DNA of 64,000 bases from Rotaria sordida (lineage: Eukaryota > Rotifera > Eurotatoria > Philodinida > Philodinidae), in assembly GCA_905250125.1 (NCBI GenBank), contig CAJNOL010000317.1:62001-126000 (forward strand), in the 5' to 3' direction. Position numbers and translations under genes: made by a program. The notes under the pieces are model-generated. The model was not told the origin of the DNA. It worked only from the letters and a program-made list of their open reading frames with translations, and did no database searches. Each line of letters opens with the position of its first letter. Position 1 is the first letter of the stretch. This document shows positions 10,301 through 21,869 of this stretch, piece after piece.

Positions 10301-13300
10301 ATACACTTTGTAATTTAAATCCAGGCGTATGCCAACAAGGAAGCACGTATATATTGATAATTTTTAAAAAAATGTGTTTCTTTTGTTATCTTTATTTTGT
10401 TTTTTTTCTTTTTTACTTTTTTAAAGATGTGTTTCAAATGCGACTCATCTTCGATGTATTTGTCGACCGGGAACTGAAGGACAATTATGTGAAAAAAATA
10501 CTACAAGTAAATTAAATCTTTATAGTCGATGTTAAGATCCAATCTCAGATTCATCTAAAAATTATAGGTGAATTTCAGATTGGTCTAAGCCAAAGGTGAA
10601 CTAAAAGATTCACACTCATAATTGAGATATAAATTAAGTTTTTTTTTTTTTACTTTTTTCAAGTTTATTTTAGCATAAACAGAGATTCAATTTCATCCAC
10701 ATTTTTCTATCTCAGTTTTTATTCAATATAGTCTTTGGAATAAATCAACACCTCTACATAGAATTCAATATACTTAGACTCTGATTTGAGATTGATCTAT
10801 AATTTTCAAATGAATCTTATTACCAACGACAAAACAACTTCGAATCGTATTTTTGTTCTACAATATAGAGTTTACGGTCAGATGAAGTTTTTCTTGGATA
10901 TATATGAACAGTATAAATGTAGACGTTTATAATACAAATAAAAGTTTAAAGTGTTGATATATTGCCTGAGTCTTTTTAATATATGCTTGAATAACATTTA
11001 ATGATAGAGCATTGCAAACTTCATTGACCGCATTGTCTAGTTCACATTGTGACTTTGGATTTTTGTTGTTTAATTTTCTGTTTGATAATGTTTCAGACCA
11101 GTTCAATAGTGTTCATATCAACACTTTGTATCTTCATATTAAACTTTTATTTGTATTATAAACGTCTACATTTGTACTATTCATATACATCCAAGTACAC
11201 TTTTTCTAACCATAAACTCTATATTTAGATCAAAAATACAATTTTCAGTCGTTAGTAGTTAGATTGAACGTTTTATAACAGATTAATTCGAGAATGATCT
11301 TGTTCAATGTCGGATTCTAGATCGAACGCATCCTAGATTGGCCTAGAAGGATCTGAGATTGAATGCTAACATCGATATGTCTTAGTGAATGGTTTTTTTT
11401 TCAATATTGTAGATGCCTGTTTTGGAATTAATTCCTGCTTGAATGGGGGAAGGTGAGTGATCTGAAATAAATAATCAAAATATTAATTTAGATGAATTAT
11501 ATTTAGTTGTTATTCGAGTCAATCGGGATTTGTTTGTATTTGTCCAGAACCATATACAGGAAGTAGATGTGAAACCTCTACAATAAATGGTACCTTTTTA
11601 TTTTTTGAAAGACAAACTTGTTATTCTATTGAAATATTTTTGTTTTTTAAAAGTCAATACATGTACTGCTAATCCAAACTACTGTAGAAATGGCGGAAGG
11701 CAAGAAGAAATACTAGAGTGATTTTCTTTTTTTTTTTCGTTTTATTATTTTTGATTTATTTAGTTGTATGATGCTTAATAATGCACTCTTTTGTATATGT
11801 GTACCACCTTATACAGGAACAACTTGTCAACAAACTATACAAAGTTAGAAAAATAATATTATTTTTCTAGAAATAAATTTATTTTATAGATGAAATTAAT
11901 ACCGTGTGTAGTATTACTATGGATAGATGTAGAAATGGTGGAACGTAAGTAAAGAGAAAATAATTTAAGATAATATATTTATGTTTTGTCTTTTACAGAT
12001 GTGTACCAGTTGGAATAAATGCGTTTACTTGTCAATGTATGCCGGGATACACGGGATTAAGTTGTGAAACGGCTACTAATCGTAAAATGAAATTTTCATT
12101 TATTTATTTTTGTTTTTTTGAAATTAAATTTTTCTTCATTTTATTAAGCAACAAGTAATTGTATGTCAATGTGTTTAAATGGTGGCCAGTAAGTTTTATA
12201 AGAAAAAAAAAATGTTAAAGGAAAGGGACAAAATTTCGTATATTTAAATGCATTGATAATATATTTTATGCACTTCGAAAATATATACTTAGAATTTTTC
12301 TGTGAATCTTTTATAAAATCTATTGCAAGAAAAAAAAAACAATTATTTTCATCTTTTTCAATGTAGCTCCATAGTCACAAGTTACAGAAAAATTCTAAGT
12401 ATATATTTTCGAAGTGCATATAATATACTATCAATACATTTAAATACGCAAAAATTAATCAGAGAAATTTTCGATCTATCCTACATTATCATCAAATTAT
12501 TTATTTTGACTTATAAAGATGTACTTTCGTTGGAAATTCATTTCAATGTATTTGTCCTAATGGTTTTACGGGATCATTTTGTGAAACAGCATTATGTATG
12601 TTTATTGTTTTTGAATTAAAATTCAGTTGTTTCTATTTTGTTTTTTGCTTATAAAAGCATCATGCAGTTCTATAATATGTAATAATGGAGGTACATGTAT
12701 GACAATGCCAGGTGGAGCTAGTTCGATATGTATTTGTCCTAATGGTTTTACGGGATCATTTTGTGAAACAGCATTATGTATGTTTTTCTTTTTGAATTAA
12801 AATTCAGTTGTTTCTATTTTGTTTTTTGCTTATAAAAGCATCATGCAGTTCTATAGCATGTGCTAATGGAGGTACATGTATGGCAATATCAGGTGGAGCT
12901 GCTTGGATATGTATTTGTCAATCAGGATTTACGGGAGATCGATGTCAAAATGTAATAAGTAGTAAGTTTCTAAATAGAATTTAAGATCATACTATAAAAA
13001 TAATTCTGATTAGCAACGTCTCGATGTACTTCACAACCTTGTCGCAATGGGGGTACCTGCGTTGATGGACCATTTACATATAATTGTAAATGTCCTTATC
13101 CATACAATGGACAACAATGTGAACGTGTATCAACAGTTCAATGTAAGTTAATAAGAGATTATGAAATAATTTTTCTTTTTTTTTCTACAAATTAAATAAG
13201 AAATTAATTATATAATTAGAATCAATTATAAATCGAGTCCTTTTTATTTCTATTCTTCTTTTGTGAAAGTCATATAAGATAATAATGAGTATAAGGTTTG

Positions 13301-14836
13301 CACCTGTTCCCCTCCACATTACAGATCATAGCCATTGAAGATAAGATGTGTGAGACTTTTTCACAGAGCTCCTTAGTAACAGAAAAAGGAGCTGAATGGT
13401 GTCAACGGCAAGATTTAGATGGATCTAGAACATTGAGACTCGGTGTAGATATAATGGACATGTACAACAGGCATAGTTTGCATTTTTTGCATGACAGATG
13501 AAGATATGATTTTCGTATTTGGAAACGGATTTTTGTTGCTCAGAAGTGATTGTATATTACTCAGGAAGTTTTCTTTAAGAAAAAAAAGTATTTTTTGACG
13601 AAAAAACCTCAGGGAGACTCTTGTTCAAAGTTTTTTCGAGAAAATTTTTTTGTTAGAAAATATTTTGTCTCATACATCATCAAATGCAATTTCACGTGCT
13701 GATTCCGAATATGATATTTTTGTTCAATAAAAACCTTTTTGAACCGAAAAAATTGTAAAATACCTGGAAAACCAAGGTTTTTGGAAATCCTACTGTACGG
13801 TTCAGGAATGTTTGTGTTAACAGGAATAATACAGAACAGAGAGAAGAACATTCTAATAGAGTTCGAGAGGATTTGGATCATGGCTGAGGATGACGCGCTC
13901 ATTTTACTAAACATAGCTATTTGAATAATCAGTATAGAAAAACTTTTATTTTCTTTTCAAAAGTCACACGTGTGAACTAAAAGATTTCTTTGATAATAGA
14001 TACCAGACGACGTGCAGATTCAGAATATTTACTGGGATGCCTACCCGTTTGTTCAAATTTGTAAAAAAGAAAAATAATTTTCTTACCAATACTAGTAATT
14101 TCAAGCTAATTTTTGAATAGCGATTTTCCTATTCGTAACAACAATTTTAATGCGATCAGATAGAGCATGTCTTGAAGTATATTTATCACTATTTCGATTG
14201 ATAAAATGTCGACATTCATTCTTTCCATCTAATACACTGTGACAGGCTTATTTATCAGATAAATTACTGATTAGAATAATATTAATGTTAAATTAAGAAA
14301 AACAAAAAATACCAAGCGAATAACAATATGACAAATACAAAATAGAAAAAAATTATCTATTCGAAATGTAGAAATCGTTTCTCTTAGAAAACAACTATAG
14401 TCTATTAGAAATCTTTCACGTTACATATTTTGTATTAGTATAATAAGGATTCAAGAACACATGTAAGTTTCATATTTCAGTTCTAGAAGGACTGCACTAA
14501 TAAGCTGTTTTATTTTTATTTTTAGCTCCATGTGATAGCAATCCATGTTTGAATTCTGGCAAGTGTAATCGTGTTGGTAATGTTTTTACTTGTTCATGTC
14601 CTCCAGGTTATACAGGATCAACATGTGAAACAAATATTCGACCAGGTAAAATATTTCAAAAAAAAAAAAAAAGCAAAAATTATTCGTTTATTTATTTGCT
14701 TTTATTTTTTTTTTTCATAGCTACTTGTACTATCAATTGTTCACCAGGTTATTGTTTTTCAAATCCAAGTACTCAACTACCATATGCTTGTTATTGTCCC
14801 AATCATACAATTCAATTAAAATCATGTACTACTTAA
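7371..14836 (+). CDS. Secreted multi-EGF-repeat protein
   Basis: Twenty-four exons: 7371-7443, 8209-8361, 8430-8558, 9336-9473, 9529-9636, 9707-9838, 9894-10019, 10071-10110, 10163-10239, 10292-10346, 10427-10506, 11413-11452, 11507-11589, 11654-11699, 11764-11843, 11890-11944, 11999-12081, 12149-12188, 12519-12595, 12658-12777, 12839-12961, 13014-13142, 14526-14645, 14721-14836. Phases close to give 740 residues. A hydrophobic signal peptide (about residues 1-22) is followed by 16 six-cysteine EGF modules and a seventeenth cysteine-rich terminal one. No transmembrane segment or anchor is visible, so it should be secreted. All inter-module introns are phase 1. Modules 7-12 each also carry a phase-2 intron just before their third cysteine. 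Intron 11,700-11,763 uses a GC donor. Resembles fibropellin or Notch-type EGF arrays, but no diagnostic extra domain fixes an orthologue. Partner and function unknown. Confidence 0.88.
7444..8208. other. First intron of the EGF gene, with a degenerate dispersed repeat
   Basis: 765-bp phase-1 intron separating the signal-peptide exon from EGF module 1. Positions about 7,807-7,980 resemble 32,511-32,635 in the LSM14-Gbx spacer: both read tcg.cgayTAAATaa, then gtattgaagaa, then gatac.aa.aaattctg.aatagt and acttgatc...acgt..ctctat. They probably come from an old interspersed repeat. No exon-like open frame with usable splice sites was seen in the intron. Confidence 0.45.
8559..9335. other. EGF-gene intron with possible old repeat
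   Basis: 777-bp phase-1 intron between EGF modules 2 and 3. The stretch around 8,690-8,790 (agctgaaatttttcaggac and following) resembles 26,660-26,740 in a SOAT intron, which suggests another degenerate dispersed repeat. It ends with a TTTA microsatellite at about 9,309-9,330. No coding content seen. Confidence 0.35.
10525..11376. mobile_element. Foldback (inverted-repeat) element in an EGF-gene intron
   Basis: The 906-bp intron 10,507-11,412 is almost wholly an imperfect palindrome. The left terminus (tcgatgttaagatccaatct, from 10,526) matches the reverse complement of the right terminus near 11,348-11,375. The inner arms, about 10,866-10,962 and 11,116-11,222, pair over roughly 100 bp, including agacgtttataatacaaata against its complement. 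It has no coding capacity. The form is that of a non-autonomous MITE or foldback transposon. A target-site duplication is not certain. Because the element lies wholly within an intron, the EGF reading frame is unaffected. Confidence 0.75.
12237..12448. mobile_element. Small inverted-repeat element in an EGF-gene intron
   Basis: Within intron 12,189-12,518, positions 12,268-12,303 are the exact reverse complement of 12,384-12,419 (36 bp). Pairing continues imperfectly out to about 12,237 and 12,448, giving arms of about 66 bp around an 80-bp spacer. It has no open frame of its own. Without it the intron would be about 120 bp, close to its neighbours. It is either a MITE-like insertion or a hairpin-forming sequence. 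Confidence 0.75.
12547..12909 (+). repeat. Recent tandem duplication spanning EGF half-modules and their intron
   Basis: Two adjacent units, 12,547-12,728 and 12,729-12,909, offset by 182 bp, and the start of a partial third from 12,910. Each unit runs from the middle of one EGF module (tgtatttgtcc), through the exon end, the whole intron and the next acceptor, to the middle of the next module. Exon and intron parts are both nearly identical for about 130 bp, so the event is recent. The unit keeps the reading frame, adding one EGF module (residues about 539-578 against 579-619). Confidence 0.85.
13143..14525. other. Long EGF-gene intron, unexplained content
   Basis: 1,383-bp phase-1 intron between EGF modules 15 and 16. 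The interval 13,298-13,501 is less AT-rich than its surroundings and is open on the plus strand for 67 codons, with a balanced amino-acid mix, but it lacks cysteine spacing of EGF type and I recognise no family. It could be remnant transposon coding sequence. The rest is AT-rich with no clear features. Confidence 0.35.
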
Positions 14837-16416
14837 ATTTACTTTTAAAGAAACTAAAAAAGAATAATTTATGATAATACATAACATTTTCTTTTTTTTT
14901 TTTTTTGTTTCTTATTATCAATGACCTTGATTAAAAATTAGATAATTTGTTCATTGAATAGATGCAAGAAACATTTTCCCTAAAGAGATTTTTTTTCTTC
15001 GTTCTTTCTTTCTCATTTATTTCATAATCTATTATAATAACTACCCAGACAGGAAGACAGACAAGGTCGAATGTCTATTTCTATCGTCATATAAAAAAGA
15101 AAAAGAAAAAGAAAAACGAAGAACAAGCAAGCACGATAAACAATGCTTTCTCTCTCGTTTTCTTTCTCCTTTCTCAATGTCAAACTTTGTTTTCATCCGG
15201 AAAAGACAGCCAATGTATTTCATGTAGACATAAACAGTACTCAAAATAATATAACCTTGACGAGAGAATCAGTTTTCGATATCGACCCTGAATTGAAGGT
15301 AAAACTACTAAACAAATAAATATAAATCGACTTTTATTTTTAATGATTTGCACTCGAATTTCAAAAAAACAAAAGAAAAAAGATTATTTTACAAAAAAAA
15401 AAACGAAAAAAAAAGAAAAGAAAAAGGCAACAATACACACACACACACACATATAGATAGGCGAAGAAAAAAAAAGACGAAATAGAAGCTTAGAATGAGA
15501 CAAATGCTGAAGCAAAATTAAAATGAATTAATAGTAGTAGCATTTTTTAGCCAAACAGAACACTTGGTGTAATTTCGTTTTAATATTTATTTTTTAGTAT
15601 TAAATATTTGGTTAAAAACCTGAGTGGTTATGATTTATCTGCATACTGCTATTTTTTATATTTTAAAAAAAGAAATAAAAGAAACATTAATGAACTCTGT
15701 TCGTTTTTATTTTGTTATTATTAGACGATAGTTTTTTAAATTGATTTATCAACAGTAGCCAATAGTGTAGCAGAGCAAAAAAATCCTGAGGCATTTGTTT
15801 TTTTTATTTTTATTTTTATTTTGTTAAAACAAAAGAAAAAGAAAGTCAGTACTGTTCAACCTGAGAGAAACAATCCTGAGTGAATATAATAAATATGAAG
15901 TTTTTTTTTTTTTTTTTGTATATATGTGATTCGGTTGATAGTTTTAGCAACTTGAAGCTATAGAAAACAAAAAAAAAAAGAAATTCTTTTTTTGTTTATA
16001 GTAGCACACTGTGCTCAAAAATAGGGAGAAAAAAAATTTAATAATATATAAATGAAAGATAGTAGGAAAAGAAGAAGAAGAAGAAGAAACTTGACAGAAA
16101 ACAACGATTATAAACAACAACGAAAAAAAGAAGGATTGAATATATACACACATATAAATACACTGTATTATTCCTGCTACTGTTTTAATTATGTCTCACT
16201 CATAGAATGAGTTCAAAACGAAAAAGATAACTCGTTTTTAGTTTTTCGAAATTTTGGAGAGAGAGAGAGAAAGAAAAAGAAAGATAGAGAGAAAAGAGAC
16301 TGTTCTTTGTGCATTAAACTACCGGGTTGAAGTGTTGTGAATATATATAAGTATATATATTAAAACATAGATAGATACCTGAGTGAAAGCCGTGAGAATG
16401 GAAATCGTATACATAA
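14837..16416. other. Convergent 3' region between the EGF gene and lin-41
   Basis: The stops of the two convergent genes are 1.58 kb apart, so both 3' UTRs and their polyadenylation sites lie here. Several AATAAA-like hexamers occur on both strands and none can be chosen by eye. On the lin-41 strand I found no let-7 seed match (the sense strand would show gaggta) and only a six-base partial lin-4/miR-125 match. Homopurine runs and a CA microsatellite at about 15,435-15,450 are present. Confidence 0.45.
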
Positions 16417-19400
16417 TTAAAAGGCAAGAATACGATTATTACCGAAATCAACAACAAGAACAAGACCTTCAGGTGTAATACATAATCCACTTGGTCTATC
16501 CATTTGTAAAGGACCTGAACCTTGTGTACCAAATTTTGTTTTAAAAACACCTTGTGGTGAAAAAATTTGTACACGATAATTTCTTGAATCAGCAACTAAT
16601 ATATTTCCTTCAGCATCAATATCAACACCTTGTGGACGAAGGAATTGTCCATTAGATGAACCTTCACTACCAAGAAAACGTGCATTTTGAAAATCTGATG
16701 ATAAAAATAATAAACGATGATTATTAAAATCTGATACAATTATATGACCAGCATGTGTAAATACAACACCACGTGGTGAATCAAATTGTTTCCATACAGG
16801 ACCATCAAAACCATATTTACGTAAAAATAAACCATCTTTAGAAAATAATTGTATACGATGATTACGTGTATCTGATATTAAAATTTGTGATGTTGATGAT
16901 ATAGCTACATCCCATGGATAATTAAATTGACCGGGTTTAGTACCTTTTTCACCAAATTTAAATATATATTCTCCAATAGATGTAAAAACTTGTACACGAT
17001 GATTATCTTTATCTGTAACAATAATACGATTTAATTGTTTATCAAATGCAACACCAGCTGGTCGATCAAATTGTCCCGGACGATTTCCTTGTATACCAAA
17101 TTTTCTAAGAAATTGTCCATATTTACTAAAAATTTGTATACGATTATTTGATCGATCAGCAACAATTATATTTGATTGATTATCACAACAAACACCCCAT
17201 GGTCGACATAATTTACCATCATCATCACCTTCACTACCTATTTCAAATTCTAATTTTAAACCAATTGTTGTATAATTACGATTTTGTTTTATTTCAATAC
17301 GAAATGGATTATCTTTTATTGGTGAATTATTTACATAAACATTTAATATATGTAAATTATCACTTTGTGCTATATATGTTATAAAATATTGTCCATTTTG
17401 TCTATCATATATTTCACATGGTACTGTTTGATTATTACCTGTATCAATTAAACAACATTGAATATTATCACCACCTGTTGTACGTAATTCACCTAAATGA
17501 TTACGTGTTTGTAAATTTAATACATTTAAACGATTTCTTATTGTATTATAAAGTGAATCACCATATAATTCACATAATGATGGATATGTTGATGTTATTA
17601 ATTGACCATAATTTATTAATGATTTATTTAATGTTGTTGTTGTTGAACCTTGAAATTGTATATAATCATCTTCAAGTGGTTTTAAATATAATAATAATGT
17701 TTGTTTCATTTTAATTATTTCATTCCATAAACGATTACGTGTACGAATAAGATCAGCATCATTACCATTTTTTAAACATTCATTACAATCTAATAGATAC
17801 GGAAAAAAACAAACAAAAAGAAAACATTAATATCATGTGTTTCGTATAGATCAGAGATGTAGCACTACTGCTGCGACGTGACAAACTATATAAATTTTGA
17901 TTGTTAGATTTTTAGATGCTTAAATCGGATGTAAACCGATGATGTAATCTTCCTAGAAAAGAAACTACTATGCTGCTGATGTCATCGTCGTAGATAAACA
18001 ATCTCTAATTTTTATTCGTTTTATATTTTTATTTTTCTCTAACTTACCAAGTATAGTTAAATGTAATTGTTTAATAACTTGATTAATTTCATTAATTTGT
18101 TTTTGTAATGTTTGTGTTTTAATTGTTTGTATTTTATCAATATTTTTTAATAGAAAATCTTGTCGTTGTGAAAGTATATCAAGAAAATATTTAATCATTG
18201 TACGTATTTCATTTTCAATAGTTGAACTTTTTATTGATATATTTTCAATTGTACGTGTTGATTGTTTTAATGATTCATCTAAATGATATAATAATGTTTG
18301 TGATTCAATTAAAAATTGTTTTGTTAATTGTCTTGCATTATCAATTGTATCTTGTAATGATGATAATGTATGTTGTTGTGCATGATGTATTTGACATTCA
18401 TGACAATATGCATGTGAACATATATCACAATAATATGATGCTTTTAAATTTGAATGTTCATGACAAAAAATTGTTGTTGATGATGATAATAAAGAATTAT
18501 TCATTATTAAATTTTCATTATTTGTATTATTTAATGAAAGTTGAGAAAAAACTGAACTGAATAATGATGAAAAATCATTTGAAGAATTATTTAATAATGC
18601 TGAACGATTTAAAGAAAAATCTAATGAAGGTTGTTGTTGTTGTTGTGGTGGTGGTGGTGGTAAACGAACTAAAATAAAACAGAAAACAATAACGATTTAT
18701 TAATTAATAATAATCAAAAAACAAAACAAAACAAAACTTACCAGTATTTGATAATAATGATTGTTGTCCAATAATTGATCGATTATTATTAAATTGTGAA
18801 GTTAATAATTGTTGTCGATGATCTTTAAAGCTAAGAATTTTTGGATGTGTTAATGCACATTTTTCACATAATGTTATTTCACAATCAAGACAATATGTAT
18901 ATGGAGGATTATTAGCAAAACAACAAAATGATGATGGACGATCATTTGTTGATAAACGATTTAATGTTGATGAAGATATTGTTGGTTGTTGACGAGAAAA
19001 TAATGTTTGAGATAAATCACTACTTGGAATACTACTTGTTGGACTATCATGATCACTATTATGATTATTTCCATTAAGAAAATTAGGAAAAAAACGCATA
19101 AAATCATTTGATGTTGTTGTCGTTGTTGTTGTCAAATCAAAATCAGTTTTAAAATTTGTTGATATTAATGGTGAATATGTAGTATTTAGATCCGTTAATG
19201 GATGATGTATTGGATTTTGAGAAATATTACCGGATATAAATGGATCAAATGCACTTAAACGACGAGTTGATGATACAGATGATGAAGTTGATGATGCTGA
19301 TGAAGAAGGTAATGATGAAAAATGTGGTTGAAATATTGATTGAACTTGTTGTTGTTGTTGCTGTTGTTGCGTTTGATTATTTAATAATGATTGTGTTGGA

Positions 19401-19591
19401 GGTAAAAGTGGAAATTTATTGTTCATATCAGAAGAAAAACGTTGTTGATCAACAAATTCTGTCATACAATTCGAGCAAAGTTTAGATAAGGGATTATTTG
19501 ATGATGATGCCATAACAATAGGCATTTCTTTAAGACACGATGAACATACGCCACCGGTATTACCACTGTTCATATTGCTAGTTTCATTCAT
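16417..19591 (-). CDS. lin-41: LIN-41 / TRIM71: B-box, coiled-coil, filamin, NHL RNA-binding regulator
   Basis: Three minus-strand exons: 19591-18742, 18668-18048 and 17789-16417, both introns phase 1, giving 947 residues. Layout: a CxxC pair at 16-19 and 39-42; Ser/Gln/Thr-rich linker; B-box 1 at about 222-262; Pro/Gln linker; B-box 2 at about 351-392; coiled coil to about 490; filamin-type Ig repeat at about 577-657; six NHL blades at about 672-947. The blades carry LIN-41-specific strings such as LCRPWGVCCD, ADRSNNRIQIF, KDNHRVQVF, NYPWDVA, FDSPRG, RPQGVDIDAEG and VVDFGNNRILAF, so orthology to TRIM71/LIN-41/Wech is strong. Family role: cytoplasmic post-transcriptional repressor of mRNAs bound through the NHL propeller, a developmental-timing factor and classic let-7 target. 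Odd: no canonical RING; only the two CxxC pairs remain at the N-terminus. Confidence 0.95.
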
Positions 19592-21869
19592 GATTTCGTC
19601 TTGTTTTATTTGCTTTTTTCGCTCGTTTTATAGAGGCCTTTCGAGCGAATTGGCCACAATTGAAATCATATGTAACGACACATGTTTGAAACCTACTTTC
19701 ATTTTCACTCTCTCATCTAGCTGTCAGTCGATGATGGAACCCGACAACAATCTAAAATATAAAAAAAAGAAAGGAAAGTAAACGAGGAAATTTATAGTAC
19801 TATAACATTCAATGTACAAAAATCTCCTATTTCATACACATTGACTACTGATAAGTATTTTATGTCGATTTGAACAGTGAAACAGAATGTGAGGAAGAAA
19901 AGAAGAATATACTATTGTGAAGTTTCACACGAATCAAGTCAAGGTGAATAGATCCATCGACAAAGGTCAATAACCACTCGTAATAATAAAAAACTGAGAT
20001 TCTTTTTTTTTTTAATTAACTTATTCTTACTTAACTTACCGTTATTACACTCTGTATATTTAATAAATATGTGTATATACCTTGTCAAGAAATCGATTCT
20101 GAGATGTGTGTATGAAAGTGTTTTTCGCTCGCTCTTCTGTTACTTTATTATACATGTTGTTTGACGCAATAATGTCTCTCTGTCGACTCGTGAAGTAGTC
20201 CAGGAAAAAAAAGAACGCCATCGGTGATGACAATGAGAAACGAGAGTACAACGAATAAGTATATAGGCAAGAAAGTAAAGAAAAAAAAATGACCCTAAAA
20301 ATCTCGCAAAAAAAAACGAGAGATTTTTTTCTTTCTTCTTATGAATCTTGGGCTTTTTTTCTTCTATGAATAAATGAATAAAGTTTGGTCTCTGCTTCTC
20401 TAGGTTTTTTTCTCTGTCTCTCTTTTTTTCTATTGACAAACGCATGTGTGTGTGTGCGTGTGTATGCAAGCTTGTAATGGTTTATGCTTTGCATACGACT
20501 GTCTCGATTTTTTTTTCCTTTTTCCTTTTTTTTTTTTTTTTGTTCTGTTCTATAAATGTGAAAGAAAGAATAGCCTGTTCTCTTACATAAGACATGTAAT
20601 ATATTCTCCTTGTTCCTTTTCTTTACTATTGCGGTACCATCAACGTATTAGCCTGTACGTTTTTCTCTTCTCTTTCTCCTTGAACATCAACCAATACAAT
20701 TCAAACGAGAAAAGAAACAGCAAGCTGTTGATCCCCTAATTTTTTGACAGACTCGAAGGAGAGAAAAAAGAAAGAACGATAAAGAGGAGGAAAAAAAAAA
20801 GTTTTTTTTTTTCTCAATGTCCAAAGACATATGGTAAGCAAATATGAAAGAGACGATGTACGCGTACCCTCGATTGTGGGTAGACAAAGAACGGATGAAC
20901 AAGATGAATGCATATGAGAAAGCAGAAGACCTTGGCCGGTGTGTCTCTCCGTCTCTTTCTCTACATAACTTACTTGATTCTCATGTAACAGTAACAATAC
21001 TAATAAATTAAAAGAGAAAAAAAAGGCGAATCATGTTCACCCGCCGGGGACCATATGACCTCTAGATTCTCATATCACTATCTAAAAAAAAGAAAGATGT
21101 CTGTTTACATTATCATAGATATAGAGAAAGACAATGATTGATATATGACGTTCAAGTAAATCCTTGCCTCCAGTTCAATGCATCCTTTATAATAATAAAA
21201 AATGAAACATTCATAGTATAAATCATAACCTTCTTTCATTGTTCTCTTATACATCGACCGATTATTACTGAACAAAAGAAAATCCCACTGGTCTCCTTTT
21301 AATTTTATGATGGAGGCTTTCACCATCAACCGGCACTGATTATGGATAGTGATGACAGGCAGATAATAGAAGCATTAATGAACTGATGAAATATATCGAG
21401 CTAAATACATGCAAAAGTATCATCTTGTTTTTTTTTTTGTAAACTTTTATTTAAAGTTGCTAAATGTGTAGACGTCAAATGAATGGTTATTATTACAATA
21501 AGGGACAAAACATTCAAATAACACGAAATTTCGATCATATTTTTGTCTTTTTAACTTCTAATAGACATCACGAAATCTCAACGATGTAGATAATAACCAT
21601 AATACATATTGAAAAATCGCATCATACAGAAAGAAAAAAACAAACAAACAAAACTTTGAAACTATAAATACATTTTTTGATAGTAGTTTTTGTCAAAATC
21701 ACTTTATAAATAGTTCAACATGAATAACAAATCACATATATTAAAATGAGTCTCAAAGACAGACTAAGAACAAAAAAAGAAAAAGACAAACAAACAAATA
21801 AGAACATATTATGATCAGTCGATAAACAAAAGATATCAATTGTTATCACAAATATCAGTTGGAATAATT
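19592..21869. other. Intergenic: lin-41 upstream and SOAT downstream
   Basis: 2.28 kb holding the presumed lin-41 promoter and 5' UTR on its left side and the SOAT 3' UTR on its right. From 20,050 to 21,100 it is rich in pyrimidine and purine tracts, with a short GC-richer patch at about 21,040-21,060. Overlapping frames on both strands are low complexity. I see no RNA gene; the 21,040 patch does not fold as a tRNA. Confidence 0.45.

Noticed and set aside
12323-12619. 98-codon plus-strand frame in the EGF gene
   Set aside because: It runs through an inverted-repeat intron element into EGF exon 12,519-12,595 in the wrong frame; the EGF frame is supported by cysteine spacing and splice phase.
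15780-15800. Possible lin-4/miR-125 site in the lin-41 3' region
   Set aside because: Only six bases (ctcagg) match and the next base breaks the seed, so it is not a supported target site.
17148-18560. Several plus-strand frames rich in Tyr, Leu and His
   Set aside because: They are antisense shadows of the lin-41 exons, whose NHL and coiled-coil protein is unambiguous.
21030-21075. GC-rich patch considered as a tRNA or other RNA gene
   Set aside because: No acceptor-stem, anticodon-loop or T-loop pattern can be laid over it.
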